From CAYQJL01 sp964573295 (lineage in GTDB: Bacteria > Eisenbacteria > RBG-16-71-46 > CAIMUX01 > WJJG01), in contig CAZNJE010000007.1 in assembly GCA_964573295.1 (NCBI GenBank), forward strand, positions 76,926 through 140,925: a stretch of DNA of 64,000 nt, written 5' to 3'. A model generated the notes under the pieces. That model made no database searches. It was not told the DNA's origin and saw nothing but the letters and a program-made list of their open reading frames with translations. Positions 1-8,337 of the stretch are shown in pieces (positions within the stretch are counted from its first letter, which is position 1; each line of letters begins with the position of its first letter). A program made the translations under genes and the position numbers.

Positions 1-849
1 ACGGCCGAGTGGCTCTTGCTCGAAGCGGGCGCCCTGGGCACCTCCTCGGTCGCGCTGGAGGACCAGCCCACCGCGACCGATCTCGTCACCGGCTACTTCC
101 TGCCCGACCGGGTGCCCACCCTCGCCGGGCTCGCCGCCCAACTCGAGGCGCACGGTCTCACGCGAGCGCGCGAACGCATGCTGGTCCGCATGCGGCGCTG
201 GCGCGACTGGGCCGCCGAATCGCGCCGCCATTTCCGGCCCGTGCGTCTGACGGCGACGCTCATCCTCGCCCCTCCCTGGGACATTCCCGAAGATCCGGAG
301 ACGACCCTGCTCATCGTCGAACCCGGGTCAGCCTTCGGCATGGGAACCCACGGCACCACGCGGGGCTGTGTGGAGCTCATCGAGGCCTGGGCGGCCGAGG
401 AGGGGTCGAGTGCGGCCGGCGGCGTCACGCGCACGTGGACGATGCTGGACGTGGGCACCGGCACCGGCATCCTGGCGATGCGCGCCCGCCAGCTCGGCGC
501 GACCCGCGCCGTGGCGTTCGACATCGATTGCGACGCCATCGAGACCGCCGTGCGCAATCTCGCCCACAACGGCCTCAGCGCGATCGACTGCTTTGCCGGA
601 ACCCTCGCGGCGCTGAAACCGCGGCGCGGCTTCGACCTGGTGGCCGCCAACATCCTCCGCGATCCCCTGCTGGAAATCGCCGCCCCCCTGGCGACGCACA
701 CCGCGCCCGGCGGCACGCTCATCTTGTCGGGCTTCCATGACGAGGACGTGCCGCCCATCACCAAAGCCTACGCCGCAGAGGGCCTCACGCCTGGCCCCGC
801 GCGCTCGATCGAGGGTTGGGCCAGCGTGCGACTGGATCGCGCACCTTGA
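1..849 (+). CDS. prmA: Ribosomal protein L11 methyltransferase, 5-prime partial
   Basis: SAM-dependent methyltransferase that methylates ribosomal protein L11 in the cytoplasm. The frame is open to the left edge of the window, so the true start lies outside; 282 residues are visible. The SAM-binding motif I (LDVGTGTGILAMRA) is clear in the middle, preceded by the GxAFGMGTHGTT segment typical of PrmA. The family motif usually written NILxxPL appears as ANILRDPLLE. The glycine-rich strand near the end (APGGTLILSGF) also matches. The N-terminal part fits the PrmA substrate-binding domain. Nothing visible links it functionally to the downstream transporter. Recognition rests on motifs only. Confidence 0.9.
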   Translation, partial: TAEWLLLEAGALGTSSVALEDQPTATDLVTGYFLPDRVPTLAGLAAQLEAHGLTRARERMLVRMRRWRDWAAESRRHFRPVRLTATLILAPPWDIPEDPETTLLIVEPGSAFGMGTHGTTRGCVELIEAWAAEEGSSAAGGVTRTWTMLDVGTGTGILAMRARQLGATRAVAFDIDCDAIETAVRNLAHNGLSAIDCFAGTLAALKPRRGFDLVAANILRDPLLEIAAPLATHTAPGGTLILSGFHDEDVPPITKAYAAEGLTPGPARSIEGWASVRLDRAP

Positions 850-870
850 GGGTCCGGGTGCCGCGGCCAC

Positions 871-912
871 GGGGGCAAAGCCTCGGGGGGCAAAGCCCCG
901 GGGGCAAAGCCC
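871..912. repeat. Three near-identical 14-15 bp tandem units
   Basis: The core GGGGCAAAGCC occurs three times in a row, with CAAAG at 876, 891 and 905 (spacings 15 and 14). It lies between prmA and the transporter. The function is unknown. The units are G/C-rich with weak self-complementarity (GGGGC and GCCCC), so small hairpins are possible. No terminator T-run follows. Confidence 0.75.
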
Positions 913-1026
913 TTGATCGGACCCGGGGCGCCACCCATAATCGGCGCCAATAGCATCGCTCGCCCATAGGTTCGACACCGAACCGTGAGGGTCGGACCGG
1001 AGGGATCCAACGGGAGGAATCCACCC

Positions 1027-2601
1027 ATGGCCGAAGTCGGCGAAGCACGCGGACAGTGGAAATCCAATCTAGGGTTTATCTTGGCCGCATCAGGTTCCGC
1101 AATCGGGCTGGGGAACATCGTCTTCTTCAGCGCCAACGCGTACAAGTTCGGCGGCGGCGCCTTCTACCTGCCCTACTTCATTGCGCTCTTCGCGATCGGG
1201 ATTCCGGTCATGATCCTGGAGTTCGGCCTGGGCCACCACACCGGCATGTCGTTCCCCCTGGCGCTGCGCAAGACGATCGGCCGCGGCGGCGAGTACCTGG
1301 GCTGGTTCGCGATCATCAACGCCACCTTCATCTCGATGTACTACATCACGATCCTCTCCTGGGTCTTCGGCATGCTGCTCGGGTCGCTCGGAGACCTATG
1401 GAGGGAGTCGATCGCCGTCCCCGCCTTCGGCCTGGCCGAGGGCGACCTCGGCAACCCCTACGCCTTCTTCTTCAACATGCTTTCCTCGTGGTGGGTGCTG
1501 GCCCTGGTGGTGCTCGTCTGGCTGGCCAACATCTTCATCGTGCGGCGCGGAGCCGGCACGATCGAATCGACCGTGAAGGTCTTCGTGCCGATGATGTGGT
1601 TCTTCATGCTCGTACTGCTCTTCCGGGGAATCACACTGGAAGGAGGTGTCCAGGGACTGTTCCTGCTCTTCACCCCCAACTTCGAGGTGATGAAGAACCT
1701 GGATGTCTGGCAAGGCGCCTTCAGCCAGATCTTCTTCACCCTCTCGCTGGGCTTCGGCATCATGACCGCCTACTCGAGCTACTTGCCGCGCAAGTCCGAC
1801 CAGACGAACAACGCGTTCATGACGAGCTTCCTGAACTGCGGCTTCGAGTACATCGCGGGTGTGGCGATCTTCACGATCCTCTTCTCGTCGATTCTGATTC
1901 CCAAGGCCAGCACACTCAGCATGATGTTCTTCATCATCCCCTCCGGCATCAGTCAGATGCCGGGCGGGGACCCGATGGTCACCGGCTTCGGCCTGCTCTT
2001 CTTCATTCTGCTGCTCGCGGCCGGGCTGTCCTCGAGCATCTCGCTGGTCGAGGCCTTCAGCTCGGCGCTGATCGACAAGTTCAACGCCAACCGCAAGAAG
2101 GTGCTCTTCTACTCGTTCTTCGTCGGGGTGGCCGGAAGCCTGCTCTTCGCGCTGCCCCAGGTGGTCGACAAGTCGTTGGCCGACAACGGTACCTTGGGAC
2201 TGACGATCCTGGACCTGGTCGATCACTGGGCCTTCAGTCACGGCCTCCTGGTGGTGGGCCTGATCGAGTGCATCCTGCTCGGCTGGGTCTACGGCGCGCA
2301 CAAGATCCGCCACACGATCAACGAGCATTCGAAGTACACCCTACCGCGGGCGTTCGACTGGATGATCAAGCTCGTCATCCCCCTTCTGATCGCAGGCGTG
2401 CTGGGTTTCTCGATCTATCTGCAGGCCACCAGTCTCGAGGGGATGTACGGTGCCAGCTACACCGCCAACTACACTGCCGGCTGGGGCTGGCTGAAGCACC
2501 TGCCCTACCTGGCCTTCTTGCTGTGGATCGGCGCGGCGACCGGCGGCGCGGCCGTCCTGACCTTCCGGCGCGGGCGCTCGGACCTGATGGAGAACGCTTG
2601 A
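1027..2601 (+). CDS. Sodium-dependent transporter, NSS/SNF family
   Basis: Integral membrane Na+:amino-acid or amine symporter of 524 residues and about 12 hydrophobic segments, close to bacterial NSS length. The start ATG at 1027 follows GGGAGGA (1012-1018). The N-terminal family signature is present (GFILAASGSAIGLGNI, then GGGAFYLPYF). However, the segment that is LRFPVQAAEN in LeuT reads VFFSANAYKF here, so the extracellular-gate Arg (LeuT Arg30) is replaced by Phe and the Pro by Ser. Substrate is therefore not predictable. It is followed 31 bases later by a small secreted/anchored protein and a TPR protein on the same strand, which may form one transcription unit. Confidence 0.9.
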   Translation: MAEVGEARGQWKSNLGFILAASGSAIGLGNIVFFSANAYKFGGGAFYLPYFIALFAIGIPVMILEFGLGHHTGMSFPLALRKTIGRGGEYLGWFAIINATFISMYYITILSWVFGMLLGSLGDLWRESIAVPAFGLAEGDLGNPYAFFFNMLSSWWVLALVVLVWLANIFIVRRGAGTIESTVKVFVPMMWFFMLVLLFRGITLEGGVQGLFLLFTPNFEVMKNLDVWQGAFSQIFFTLSLGFGIMTAYSSYLPRKSDQTNNAFMTSFLNCGFEYIAGVAIFTILFSSILIPKASTLSMMFFIIPSGISQMPGGDPMVTGFGLLFFILLLAAGLSSSISLVEAFSSALIDKFNANRKKVLFYSFFVGVAGSLLFALPQVVDKSLADNGTLGLTILDLVDHWAFSHGLLVVGLIECILLGWVYGAHKIRHTINEHSKYTLPRAFDWMIKLVIPLLIAGVLGFSIYLQATSLEGMYGASYTANYTAGWGWLKHLPYLAFLLWIGAATGGAAVLTFRRGRSDLMENA

Positions 2602-2632
2602 GAGGCGAGATTCGAGACAGGAGTCGATCACC

Positions 2633-3235
2633 ATGGACATTGTCCCTTCCAAAGGCATGACAAGCGGCCGGTGCCGGCCGTCTGCCCGTGAGACCGGCCG
2701 GTGGCGGATGGACTCGTCCCGCCGATCGCAGCGGCGTGGGCGGCCGCTCGACGGGTTGCGGCCGCGTAGGCGGCGGCCGGCCCTGTTGCTCGGACGTGGA
2801 CTACTGCTCGGCCTGGTGCTGCTGGCCCTGGCGCCGGGCGCCTGGGGCCAGCGCAGCATCACGGTGGGTGACTGCGACTTCAGCGTGAATGTGGACTATC
2901 CCAGGGAAGGACAGAGCTGCCAGATCCAGGTTCTGCGCGGCGGCGCGCCCTTGCGGGACGCCACCATCTTCGCCACGTTCCGCCCGAACAGCGCCGTGGA
3001 AACAACCGTTCTCCTCGGTACAACCGACGCGACCGGCCGCTTCGACTGGACGCCGGATCATCCGGGTATCACGACGCTGACCGTGCGCGAGGCCGAGGCG
3101 GAGCTGGCCAGCCTCACCGTGTCGGTGGAGTTCGCGGGGATTCCCATCCTGGGCCTGCTGGTCATGCTGGGCGCCGCGGGCATCCTCTTCGGCGGTAATT
3201 CCTATTCGTTCGCCAAAACATTCGGCAAATCGTAG
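2633..3235 (+). CDS. Hypothetical exported protein with Ig-like body and C-terminal membrane anchor
   Basis: 200 residues, not recognised as a named family. An AGGAG at 2619-2623 supports the ATG at 2633; M26 (2708) is an alternative. The N terminus is unusually long and Arg-rich (about 50 residues), followed by a hydrophobic core and a likely cleavage after AWGQ. Residues about 75-165 are beta-rich and resemble a carboxypeptidase-regulatory or Ig-like fold (PLRDATIFATFRP, GTTDATGRFDWTP). A C-terminal hydrophobic segment (ILGLLVMLGAAGILFGG) would anchor it in the membrane. It sits between the NSS transporter and the TPR gene. A role as an accessory of either is only a guess. Confidence 0.7.
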   Translation: MDIVPSKGMTSGRCRPSARETGRWRMDSSRRSQRRGRPLDGLRPRRRRPALLLGRGLLLGLVLLALAPGAWGQRSITVGDCDFSVNVDYPREGQSCQIQVLRGGAPLRDATIFATFRPNSAVETTVLLGTTDATGRFDWTPDHPGITTLTVREAEAELASLTVSVEFAGIPILGLLVMLGAAGILFGGNSYSFAKTFGKS

Positions 3236-3271
3236 ACCACCGCGGTCACACACACAGAGAGCGAGCCATCC

Positions 3272-4840
3272 ATGGGATTCTTGGGCAACCTCTTCGGCAA
3301 CCCGCAGAAGATCGAGCACCAGGGCGATCAGCGCCTCGAGTCGGGCCAGCCCTACGAAGCGCTCCAACGCTTCCAGCAGGCCCTGCGCAAGGTGGGGTCC
3401 AACGACCCCGACGCCGCCGAGCGGCTGGGTGGAAAGATCCAGCGGGCGCAGGCCTCCTTCCGGACGATGAAGCTCGAGGAAGCGGCGCGTTACCTCGAGG
3501 ACGATCTGTTCGAGGAAGCCGCCGACGTCTTGGGCGTCTTGCGCGACCACGCCGATGAACTCCCGCCGGCGGAGGCGGGGCAGGTCGCGGCGCTCGAGCA
3601 GCAGCTCGAACGCCGCCGCGACGAACTCGGCGCCACCAACACCATCGCCACCCCCGATGCCGCCGACGCTGATCCCGGACGGATGGGTGTGCGCAGCTAC
3701 GAGGAGCCGCTCGATCCGGTCGCCGCCGAGATCGACACTGCCTTCGAGCAGATGCTGGGGGCCCTGCCCGAAGACGACCAACCCTATGCCAAGAGCCTGG
3801 GGACCGCCTTCCGGGGAGGGTTCGTGGCGCTGCAGACCGGCCGGCCCCAGGAGGCCATCGAGGCCTTCCGCGCCGCCACTGAAGAGCATCCCGAGGACGG
3901 CCTGGTCCTCGAGAGCCTCGCGGTCGCCTACGACCAGGTGGGCCAGGATCAGGAGGCGCAGGACCTGTACCATCAGGCCCTGGCGGCCGACCCGATGCGG
4001 CGCAATGCGCGCATCGCGTTGGCGGCCATTCGCTCCGGGGTGCAGGCCACCGAGGGCCTCCAGGCCTTTGCGAGGTTGCGCCAGGCCATCGAGGCGTTCG
4101 CCCAGCGCGGCGGGCAGGGCGACTACGAAGGGGCCATCGATCTGCTCAACCAGGGCATCGAACGCGACCCGGCATTCGGCGTGAACTACTTGATCGCCGC
4201 CGTGGAAATCAGCCTGATCCACCGACGCGCGCAGGAGGCGCTCGGCTTCGCCGAACGTGCGCACGAGAGCGCCCAAAGCGCGGGGGGCGCGGCCCCGAGC
4301 CTGTGGCACCTGCTCGGCATAGCCGCCGAAGTGGCCGGCGACCTGGACCGGGCCGAAGACGCCTTCGACAAGGCCACCCGCCTGGGCGGGCAGGCCATGT
4401 TCTTCCGGGCCGAGTACGCCGAGTTCGCGCTCCGGCACCGGCGCTCGCTCGAGGACGCCGAGAAGATCATCTTCGAGACCTGCATCGGTTGCCAGGCCGG
4501 GCGGGTGAGCCCGGAGGAGCTCGACTACTACGGTATCCTCCTCAGCCGCATCCAGTATGCGCGGGGCGAGTACAAGCCGGCGCTCGATGGGGTGGAACGA
4601 CTGCTGCGCAAAGGCCCCCCACCGGTCCTTCTGCCTGCGCTCGAACAGCTCCGCCAGGAGATCCGGCAAGCCATGAAGACGGCTGCGCAAGAGTCAGAGC
4701 AAGCGGAGGAAGAAACAGCAATGGAAGATCCGGAGGTGGAGGACGAGACCACCAACGACCGGAAGACCGAGAACGAGAACGAGACCGAGACCGAGAACGA
4801 GAACGAGAACGAGACCGAGAACGAGAACGAGGACAAGTAG
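3272..4840 (+). CDS. TPR-repeat protein with acidic low-complexity tail
   Basis: 522 residues, cytoplasmic as judged from the lack of a signal peptide. Several tetratricopeptide-like helix pairs can be seen, for example QRLESGQPYEALQRFQQAL near the start, LQTGRPQEAIEAFRAA near residue 190, and DLDRAEDAFDKATRLGG near 355. These are protein-interaction scaffolds, so no enzymatic role is predicted. The last 50 residues are strongly acidic and end in an alternating Glu-Asn/Glu-Thr tail encoded by a hexanucleotide repeat (4769-4828). Stop is TAG at 4838. A 50-codon exported peptide gene follows after 14 bases. Confidence 0.85.
   Translation: MGFLGNLFGNPQKIEHQGDQRLESGQPYEALQRFQQALRKVGSNDPDAAERLGGKIQRAQASFRTMKLEEAARYLEDDLFEEAADVLGVLRDHADELPPAEAGQVAALEQQLERRRDELGATNTIATPDAADADPGRMGVRSYEEPLDPVAAEIDTAFEQMLGALPEDDQPYAKSLGTAFRGGFVALQTGRPQEAIEAFRAATEEHPEDGLVLESLAVAYDQVGQDQEAQDLYHQALAADPMRRNARIALAAIRSGVQATEGLQAFARLRQAIEAFAQRGGQGDYEGAIDLLNQGIERDPAFGVNYLIAAVEISLIHRRAQEALGFAERAHESAQSAGGAAPSLWHLLGIAAEVAGDLDRAEDAFDKATRLGGQAMFFRAEYAEFALRHRRSLEDAEKIIFETCIGCQAGRVSPEELDYYGILLSRIQYARGEYKPALDGVERLLRKGPPPVLLPALEQLRQEIRQAMKTAAQESEQAEEETAMEDPEVEDETTNDRKTENENETETENENENETENENEDK
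4769..4828 (+). repeat. Ten hexanucleotide units GAGAAC/GAGACC inside the TPR gene
   Basis: Ten tandem 6-bp units in the order A A C C A A A C A A (A for GAGAAC, C for GAGACC), in frame, encoding Glu-Asn and Glu-Thr pairs. Copy-number change would lengthen or shorten the tail without shifting the frame. Confidence 0.95.
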
Positions 4841-4854
4841 GAAGGTGAACGGGG

Positions 4855-5007
4855 ATGGACTTGCTCCGGAATGCGCCCGTGGCGATCTGCCTCGCCGCGG
4901 TGTGCGTGTTCCTTGCGTCGGCCGGTGTGAATCCTGCGCGGGGTCAAGAGACGCCCGTTGGCCCGGAAGGAGCCCGGGCACTGCAGACAGCGCTGCACGA
5001 TGCCTGA
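4855..5007 (+). CDS. Small exported protein, 50 residues
   Basis: Too short for most ORF calls. ATG at 4855 is preceded by GAAGGTG at 4841-4847. The product starts MDLLRNAPVAICLAAVCVFL, a good signal peptide (hydrophobic core, small residues, possible cleavage before GQETP), leaving a mature peptide of about 20 residues. It ends with TGA at 5005-5007, directly abutting the stop of the convergent subtilase gene (complement TCA at 5008). Function unknown. It could be a degenerate 5-prime fragment of a longer secreted protein, because the region after the signal is very short. Confidence 0.5.
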   Translation: MDLLRNAPVAICLAAVCVFLASAGVNPARGQETPVGPEGARALQTALHDA

Positions 5008-8000
5008 TCACCGGCTCACCACGATCCTGCGCGTGATCTCGTCCTGCCCGGTACCCAGGCGCACGAAGTAGACGCCCGAATAGGCCGGCCGGCCGGTTTC
5101 GGTCTTGCCGTCCCAGAACAGGCGGTGCACCCCGGCCTCCTGCGGTCCGGACAAGAGATGCCGCACGAGCCTGCCGGCCGAATCGTAGATCGCCACATCG
5201 GCATCCTGAGCCCGCGGCAGCGTGAGCTTGAGCAACGTGCCGGCGCCGAGCGGATTGGGCCGGGGCGCCGAGAGACTGAGCGCGGGGGCCCGCTGAGCGG
5301 CGGATGCATCAGAGGTGAAGCCGCGAACCTCCACGTCGTCGACCGCCGCCTCCACGACCGCGGCTTGCCAGGCGATGTCCTCGGCCACGAAACGTACCCG
5401 CATCTGATCGGTCACCGGAATGCCGTGGAACGAGAACGGAATCTCCACTCGCTCCCAGCTATTGTGCGTCTCCTCCAGCGTCTCCACATTCGTCCAGGTC
5501 TCGCCGCCGTCGCTGGAGACGTCGACCCGGAACTGTTGATCGTGCGGATACCCCGATGAGTTGTGGAACCAGCGGTGGTAGACCAGCGACGGGTTGCCGG
5601 CCGGCGTGGCATCGAAGACCGGCGAAACGAGCGTGGTGCGCCCACCGTCGACGTCACCGATGAACCGATTCGCGCCCGCGGGCTGGTTCTGCGTCACGAA
5701 GGCCTGCACACCGTTCGGGGTGTGGTCATCCTCGGGCGCGACCATGGCGTCGATGTAGTAGGTGGCGTTGGGGTCACCCCTCTCCCAGATACCGAAGAAG
5801 GCTTCATCGGTCGGGACACCGACCGTCCAGCCTTGATCGTACTCGAAATCGTCCGAGGCCCCCGGCAGCGGCGTGAAGGCATAGGTGGTCGTATCGCCCT
5901 CGGTAATCGTCACCGTGGTGAGTCCGAGCGTCCATCCGAAACGTCCCAGGCTCAGGTCGTAGCTGCCCACGGGCAGCGCATCGAAGAAAAAACTCCCCGA
6001 CGCATCCGTGATCTGGGGTTCGACCGGGGCATTCAGTACGCTCACGACGAACCCCTCGAGACCTTCGCGGCCGGGATCGGCACCCAGCGCCGCGCGCTCT
6101 TCGTGGTCCTCGGCGTCGCCGAAGCCCGGGTGACCTTCGCCGCCTGCAAGCCGGCTCGAGACCTGACCGCTCAGGGTACCGCGCGGCTCGGAGACGAGGC
6201 TCACCGCCAGGTTCGTGCTGCCCTCGTCGGTGATCGTCACGACGCTGATGTCGGACTCGTAGCCGAAGAGCCGGGTTGTGACCTCATAGTCGCCGGCCGG
6301 CAGGTGCTTCAGGTCGAAGGCTCCGTCGGCCTCCGACAGTGCGGCGCGGTGGAGGGCAGCCACGGACACCTCGGCCCCCTCGAGCGGCAAACCCGTTCCG
6401 GCCTCCTCCACCTCACCGGCCAGATTGCCGTAGCCGTGCATCACCGCCAAGCAAGCCGCGTAGGCGTCGATCACCCCCCAACCAAAGGTATTGTCTTCCC
6501 CGGCGTCACCCAGATCCACAGCGGTGTCCATCAGGATCTGCTTGGCGCGATCCACTTCCAGATCGGGGTTGATCTCGCGCATCAGGGCGAAGACACCCGA
6601 TACATGCGGGCCCGCCATGGACGTCCCGCTCAGCGGCGCGTAGCCTTCATCGAGGAAGCAGCTGACCACGTCCACACCCGGTGCGGCCACCTCGGGCTTG
6701 ATCGTCAGCTCGTCGCATCCAGAAGGTCCCCGGCTGGAGAAGCCGGCGATGGGATAGGGGAAGATGTAGTTCGTCGCGTCCAAGGCGCCCGCGGCGTAGG
6801 TATTCCACGGGGTCGAGTTGCGATCCGCCGGAATGCCGCAGCTCATCGTGTCGGGCCCTTCGTTGCCGGCGCTGAAGACGACGATCACGCCCGCGGTCTC
6901 GCAGTTGTCGATCGCGCTCCACCAGCGGTCGTCGCAACGATAGTACCAGTTCTCGTCGTTGGGGAATTCATGCCCGCCCCAGGAGTTCTGGCAGACGTCG
7001 GGCACATCGTCGACCGTCTGCGGATCGCCATCGGGATCCGTGATCCACTCGAAGCAGACCAGCACGTCGTTGTCGAACTCCTCGTTCCAACCCGGCTGAT
7101 CGATGGCATTCGCCGCGATCCACTGCGCGCCCCAGGCTACGCCGACGGTGTCGCCCTGGGCCGGATCGAACCCGCACATCGTGCCCATGGTGTGGGTGCC
7201 ATGGCCGTTGCCGTCATAGGGCACCCCCACCGAGTCGGCCAGCACATCCAGCCAGCATTCCTCGGCCGGATGGGCGCCGCCGTGGCCCCGCCAGCTCGTG
7301 GCGAGTGCCGGGTGTTGGCTGTCCACGCCGGTATCGAGCCCGCAGATCAGCGTGCCCGCCCCGCTGAGCCCCAGCTCGTACCAACACAGGTCGGCATTGA
7401 TCGCGCGCAGGCCCGACGGCACACCCACCTCGCGGCCGCGGAGGAACACCTCGTCCCCGGTTCCCGGGTAAGCAGCGTCGCCGAAGCCAACCTCGTTGAC
7501 ACCGTCTCCGGCGGCTCCGCGCTCGCCGCGATCCCCCAGCCAGTTTGCGCGCGCCACCGGCTCGACGAGTTCGATCTGAAAGTTCGGCTCGATGACATCG
7601 ACATCGGCGCGCGCGGCCAACTCGGCGAGGAAACCGTTGCGCACCTGGGCCACGATGACGTTCGTGATCCAGTGCGGCGTGAACCCGATCACCTGCCCGG
7701 TCTCCTGGCCGGCCGTCAGCAGGTCGATCAAGGGCGCCTGCGTGCGTGCGGCCGTCTCCTGCAGCGCGCGGACCACGGTCTCGTGGCGCTCGGCCCGGCT
7801 GGCCCGAGCTTCCTTGAGCTGTTGATGGAGGGAGGCCAGCTGCGCCTGCTCGGTCAGGTGAACCAGGACCGAGACGGTGCCCTCCGGCCCGGCCTCGGCG
7901 GCCTGCGCGGCCTGCGCGGCCACCCGGGCATCGATCGTGCCGGCCCCGGCCGGTATCCCCATGAACGCCACCAGGGCCAGCATGAGCACCGCGCAGAGGC

Positions 8001-8085
8001 CCGTCGCAGGGATCTGGCCTCCTCGGATGGCGGGAAACTCCACGATGCGTGACTGGAACCACGACGAGCGAGCTTGGGACTTCAT
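5008..8085 (-). CDS. Secreted subtilisin-like serine protease (S8) with FlgD-like C-terminal domain
   Basis: Extracellular endopeptidase of 1025 residues. The start at 8085 (MKSQARSS) is chosen because AAGGAGG lies just upstream; the open frame extends to 8211 without support. Order: signal peptide (about 20-50), an I9-like propeptide region, then the S8 domain with Asp251 (GLDTGVD), His295 (NGHGTH), Asn408 (SAGNEGP) and Ser489 (SGTSMAGPH). Two carboxypeptidase-regulatory-like repeats follow (about 555-620 and 650-720), then a jelly-roll-like ectodomain. The terminal FlgD-type Ig domain has motifs VAIYDSAGRLVR and YSGVYFVRL. Such C-terminal domains in FCB-group bacteria are linked to surface export and sorting; that role here is inferred. 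Confidence 0.93.
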   Translation of the reverse strand: MKSQARSSWFQSRIVEFPAIRGGQIPATGLCAVLMLALVAFMGIPAGAGTIDARVAAQAAQAAEAGPEGTVSVLVHLTEQAQLASLHQQLKEARASRAERHETVVRALQETAARTQAPLIDLLTAGQETGQVIGFTPHWITNVIVAQVRNGFLAELAARADVDVIEPNFQIELVEPVARANWLGDRGERGAAGDGVNEVGFGDAAYPGTGDEVFLRGREVGVPSGLRAINADLCWYELGLSGAGTLICGLDTGVDSQHPALATSWRGHGGAHPAEECWLDVLADSVGVPYDGNGHGTHTMGTMCGFDPAQGDTVGVAWGAQWIAANAIDQPGWNEEFDNDVLVCFEWITDPDGDPQTVDDVPDVCQNSWGGHEFPNDENWYYRCDDRWWSAIDNCETAGVIVVFSAGNEGPDTMSCGIPADRNSTPWNTYAAGALDATNYIFPYPIAGFSSRGPSGCDELTIKPEVAAPGVDVVSCFLDEGYAPLSGTSMAGPHVSGVFALMREINPDLEVDRAKQILMDTAVDLGDAGEDNTFGWGVIDAYAACLAVMHGYGNLAGEVEEAGTGLPLEGAEVSVAALHRAALSEADGAFDLKHLPAGDYEVTTRLFGYESDISVVTITDEGSTNLAVSLVSEPRGTLSGQVSSRLAGGEGHPGFGDAEDHEERAALGADPGREGLEGFVVSVLNAPVEPQITDASGSFFFDALPVGSYDLSLGRFGWTLGLTTVTITEGDTTTYAFTPLPGASDDFEYDQGWTVGVPTDEAFFGIWERGDPNATYYIDAMVAPEDDHTPNGVQAFVTQNQPAGANRFIGDVDGGRTTLVSPVFDATPAGNPSLVYHRWFHNSSGYPHDQQFRVDVSSDGGETWTNVETLEETHNSWERVEIPFSFHGIPVTDQMRVRFVAEDIAWQAAVVEAAVDDVEVRGFTSDASAAQRAPALSLSAPRPNPLGAGTLLKLTLPRAQDADVAIYDSAGRLVRHLLSGPQEAGVHRLFWDGKTETGRPAYSGVYFVRLGTGQDEITRRIVVSR

Positions 8086-8164
8086 GCTGCCCTCCTTAAC
8101 CTGTCGGAGCAACTTCTGTGATGTGGTTGGACACATGCGCTTGGGCGGCCAGAGCCGAACCATG

Positions 8165-8194
8165 GGCCGGATGATCGGCCGGATGATCGGCCGG
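8165..8194. repeat. 12-bp tandem repeat GGCCGGATGATC, 2.5 copies
   Basis: GGCCGG-ATGATC-GGCCGG-ATGATC-GGCCGG in the 252-bp spacer between the histidine kinase and the subtilase start. GGCCGG is itself palindromic. It lies about 80 bases upstream of the subtilase start codon (on the minus strand). It could be part of its promoter region or a neutral minisatellite. Confidence 0.85.
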
Positions 8195-8337
8195 TGCGCG
8201 CGAGCCCGCACGCCGCCAACGCGCTGCCAGATGCCATTGTGATGCGAATTGTATCAGGCGGAAGGAGGATCGGTCGAGCCCTGCCCGGCCCAAGCCCAGA
8301 ACCGCCCAGACCGGTCCCTGTCTGCCCAGCGGTGCAA

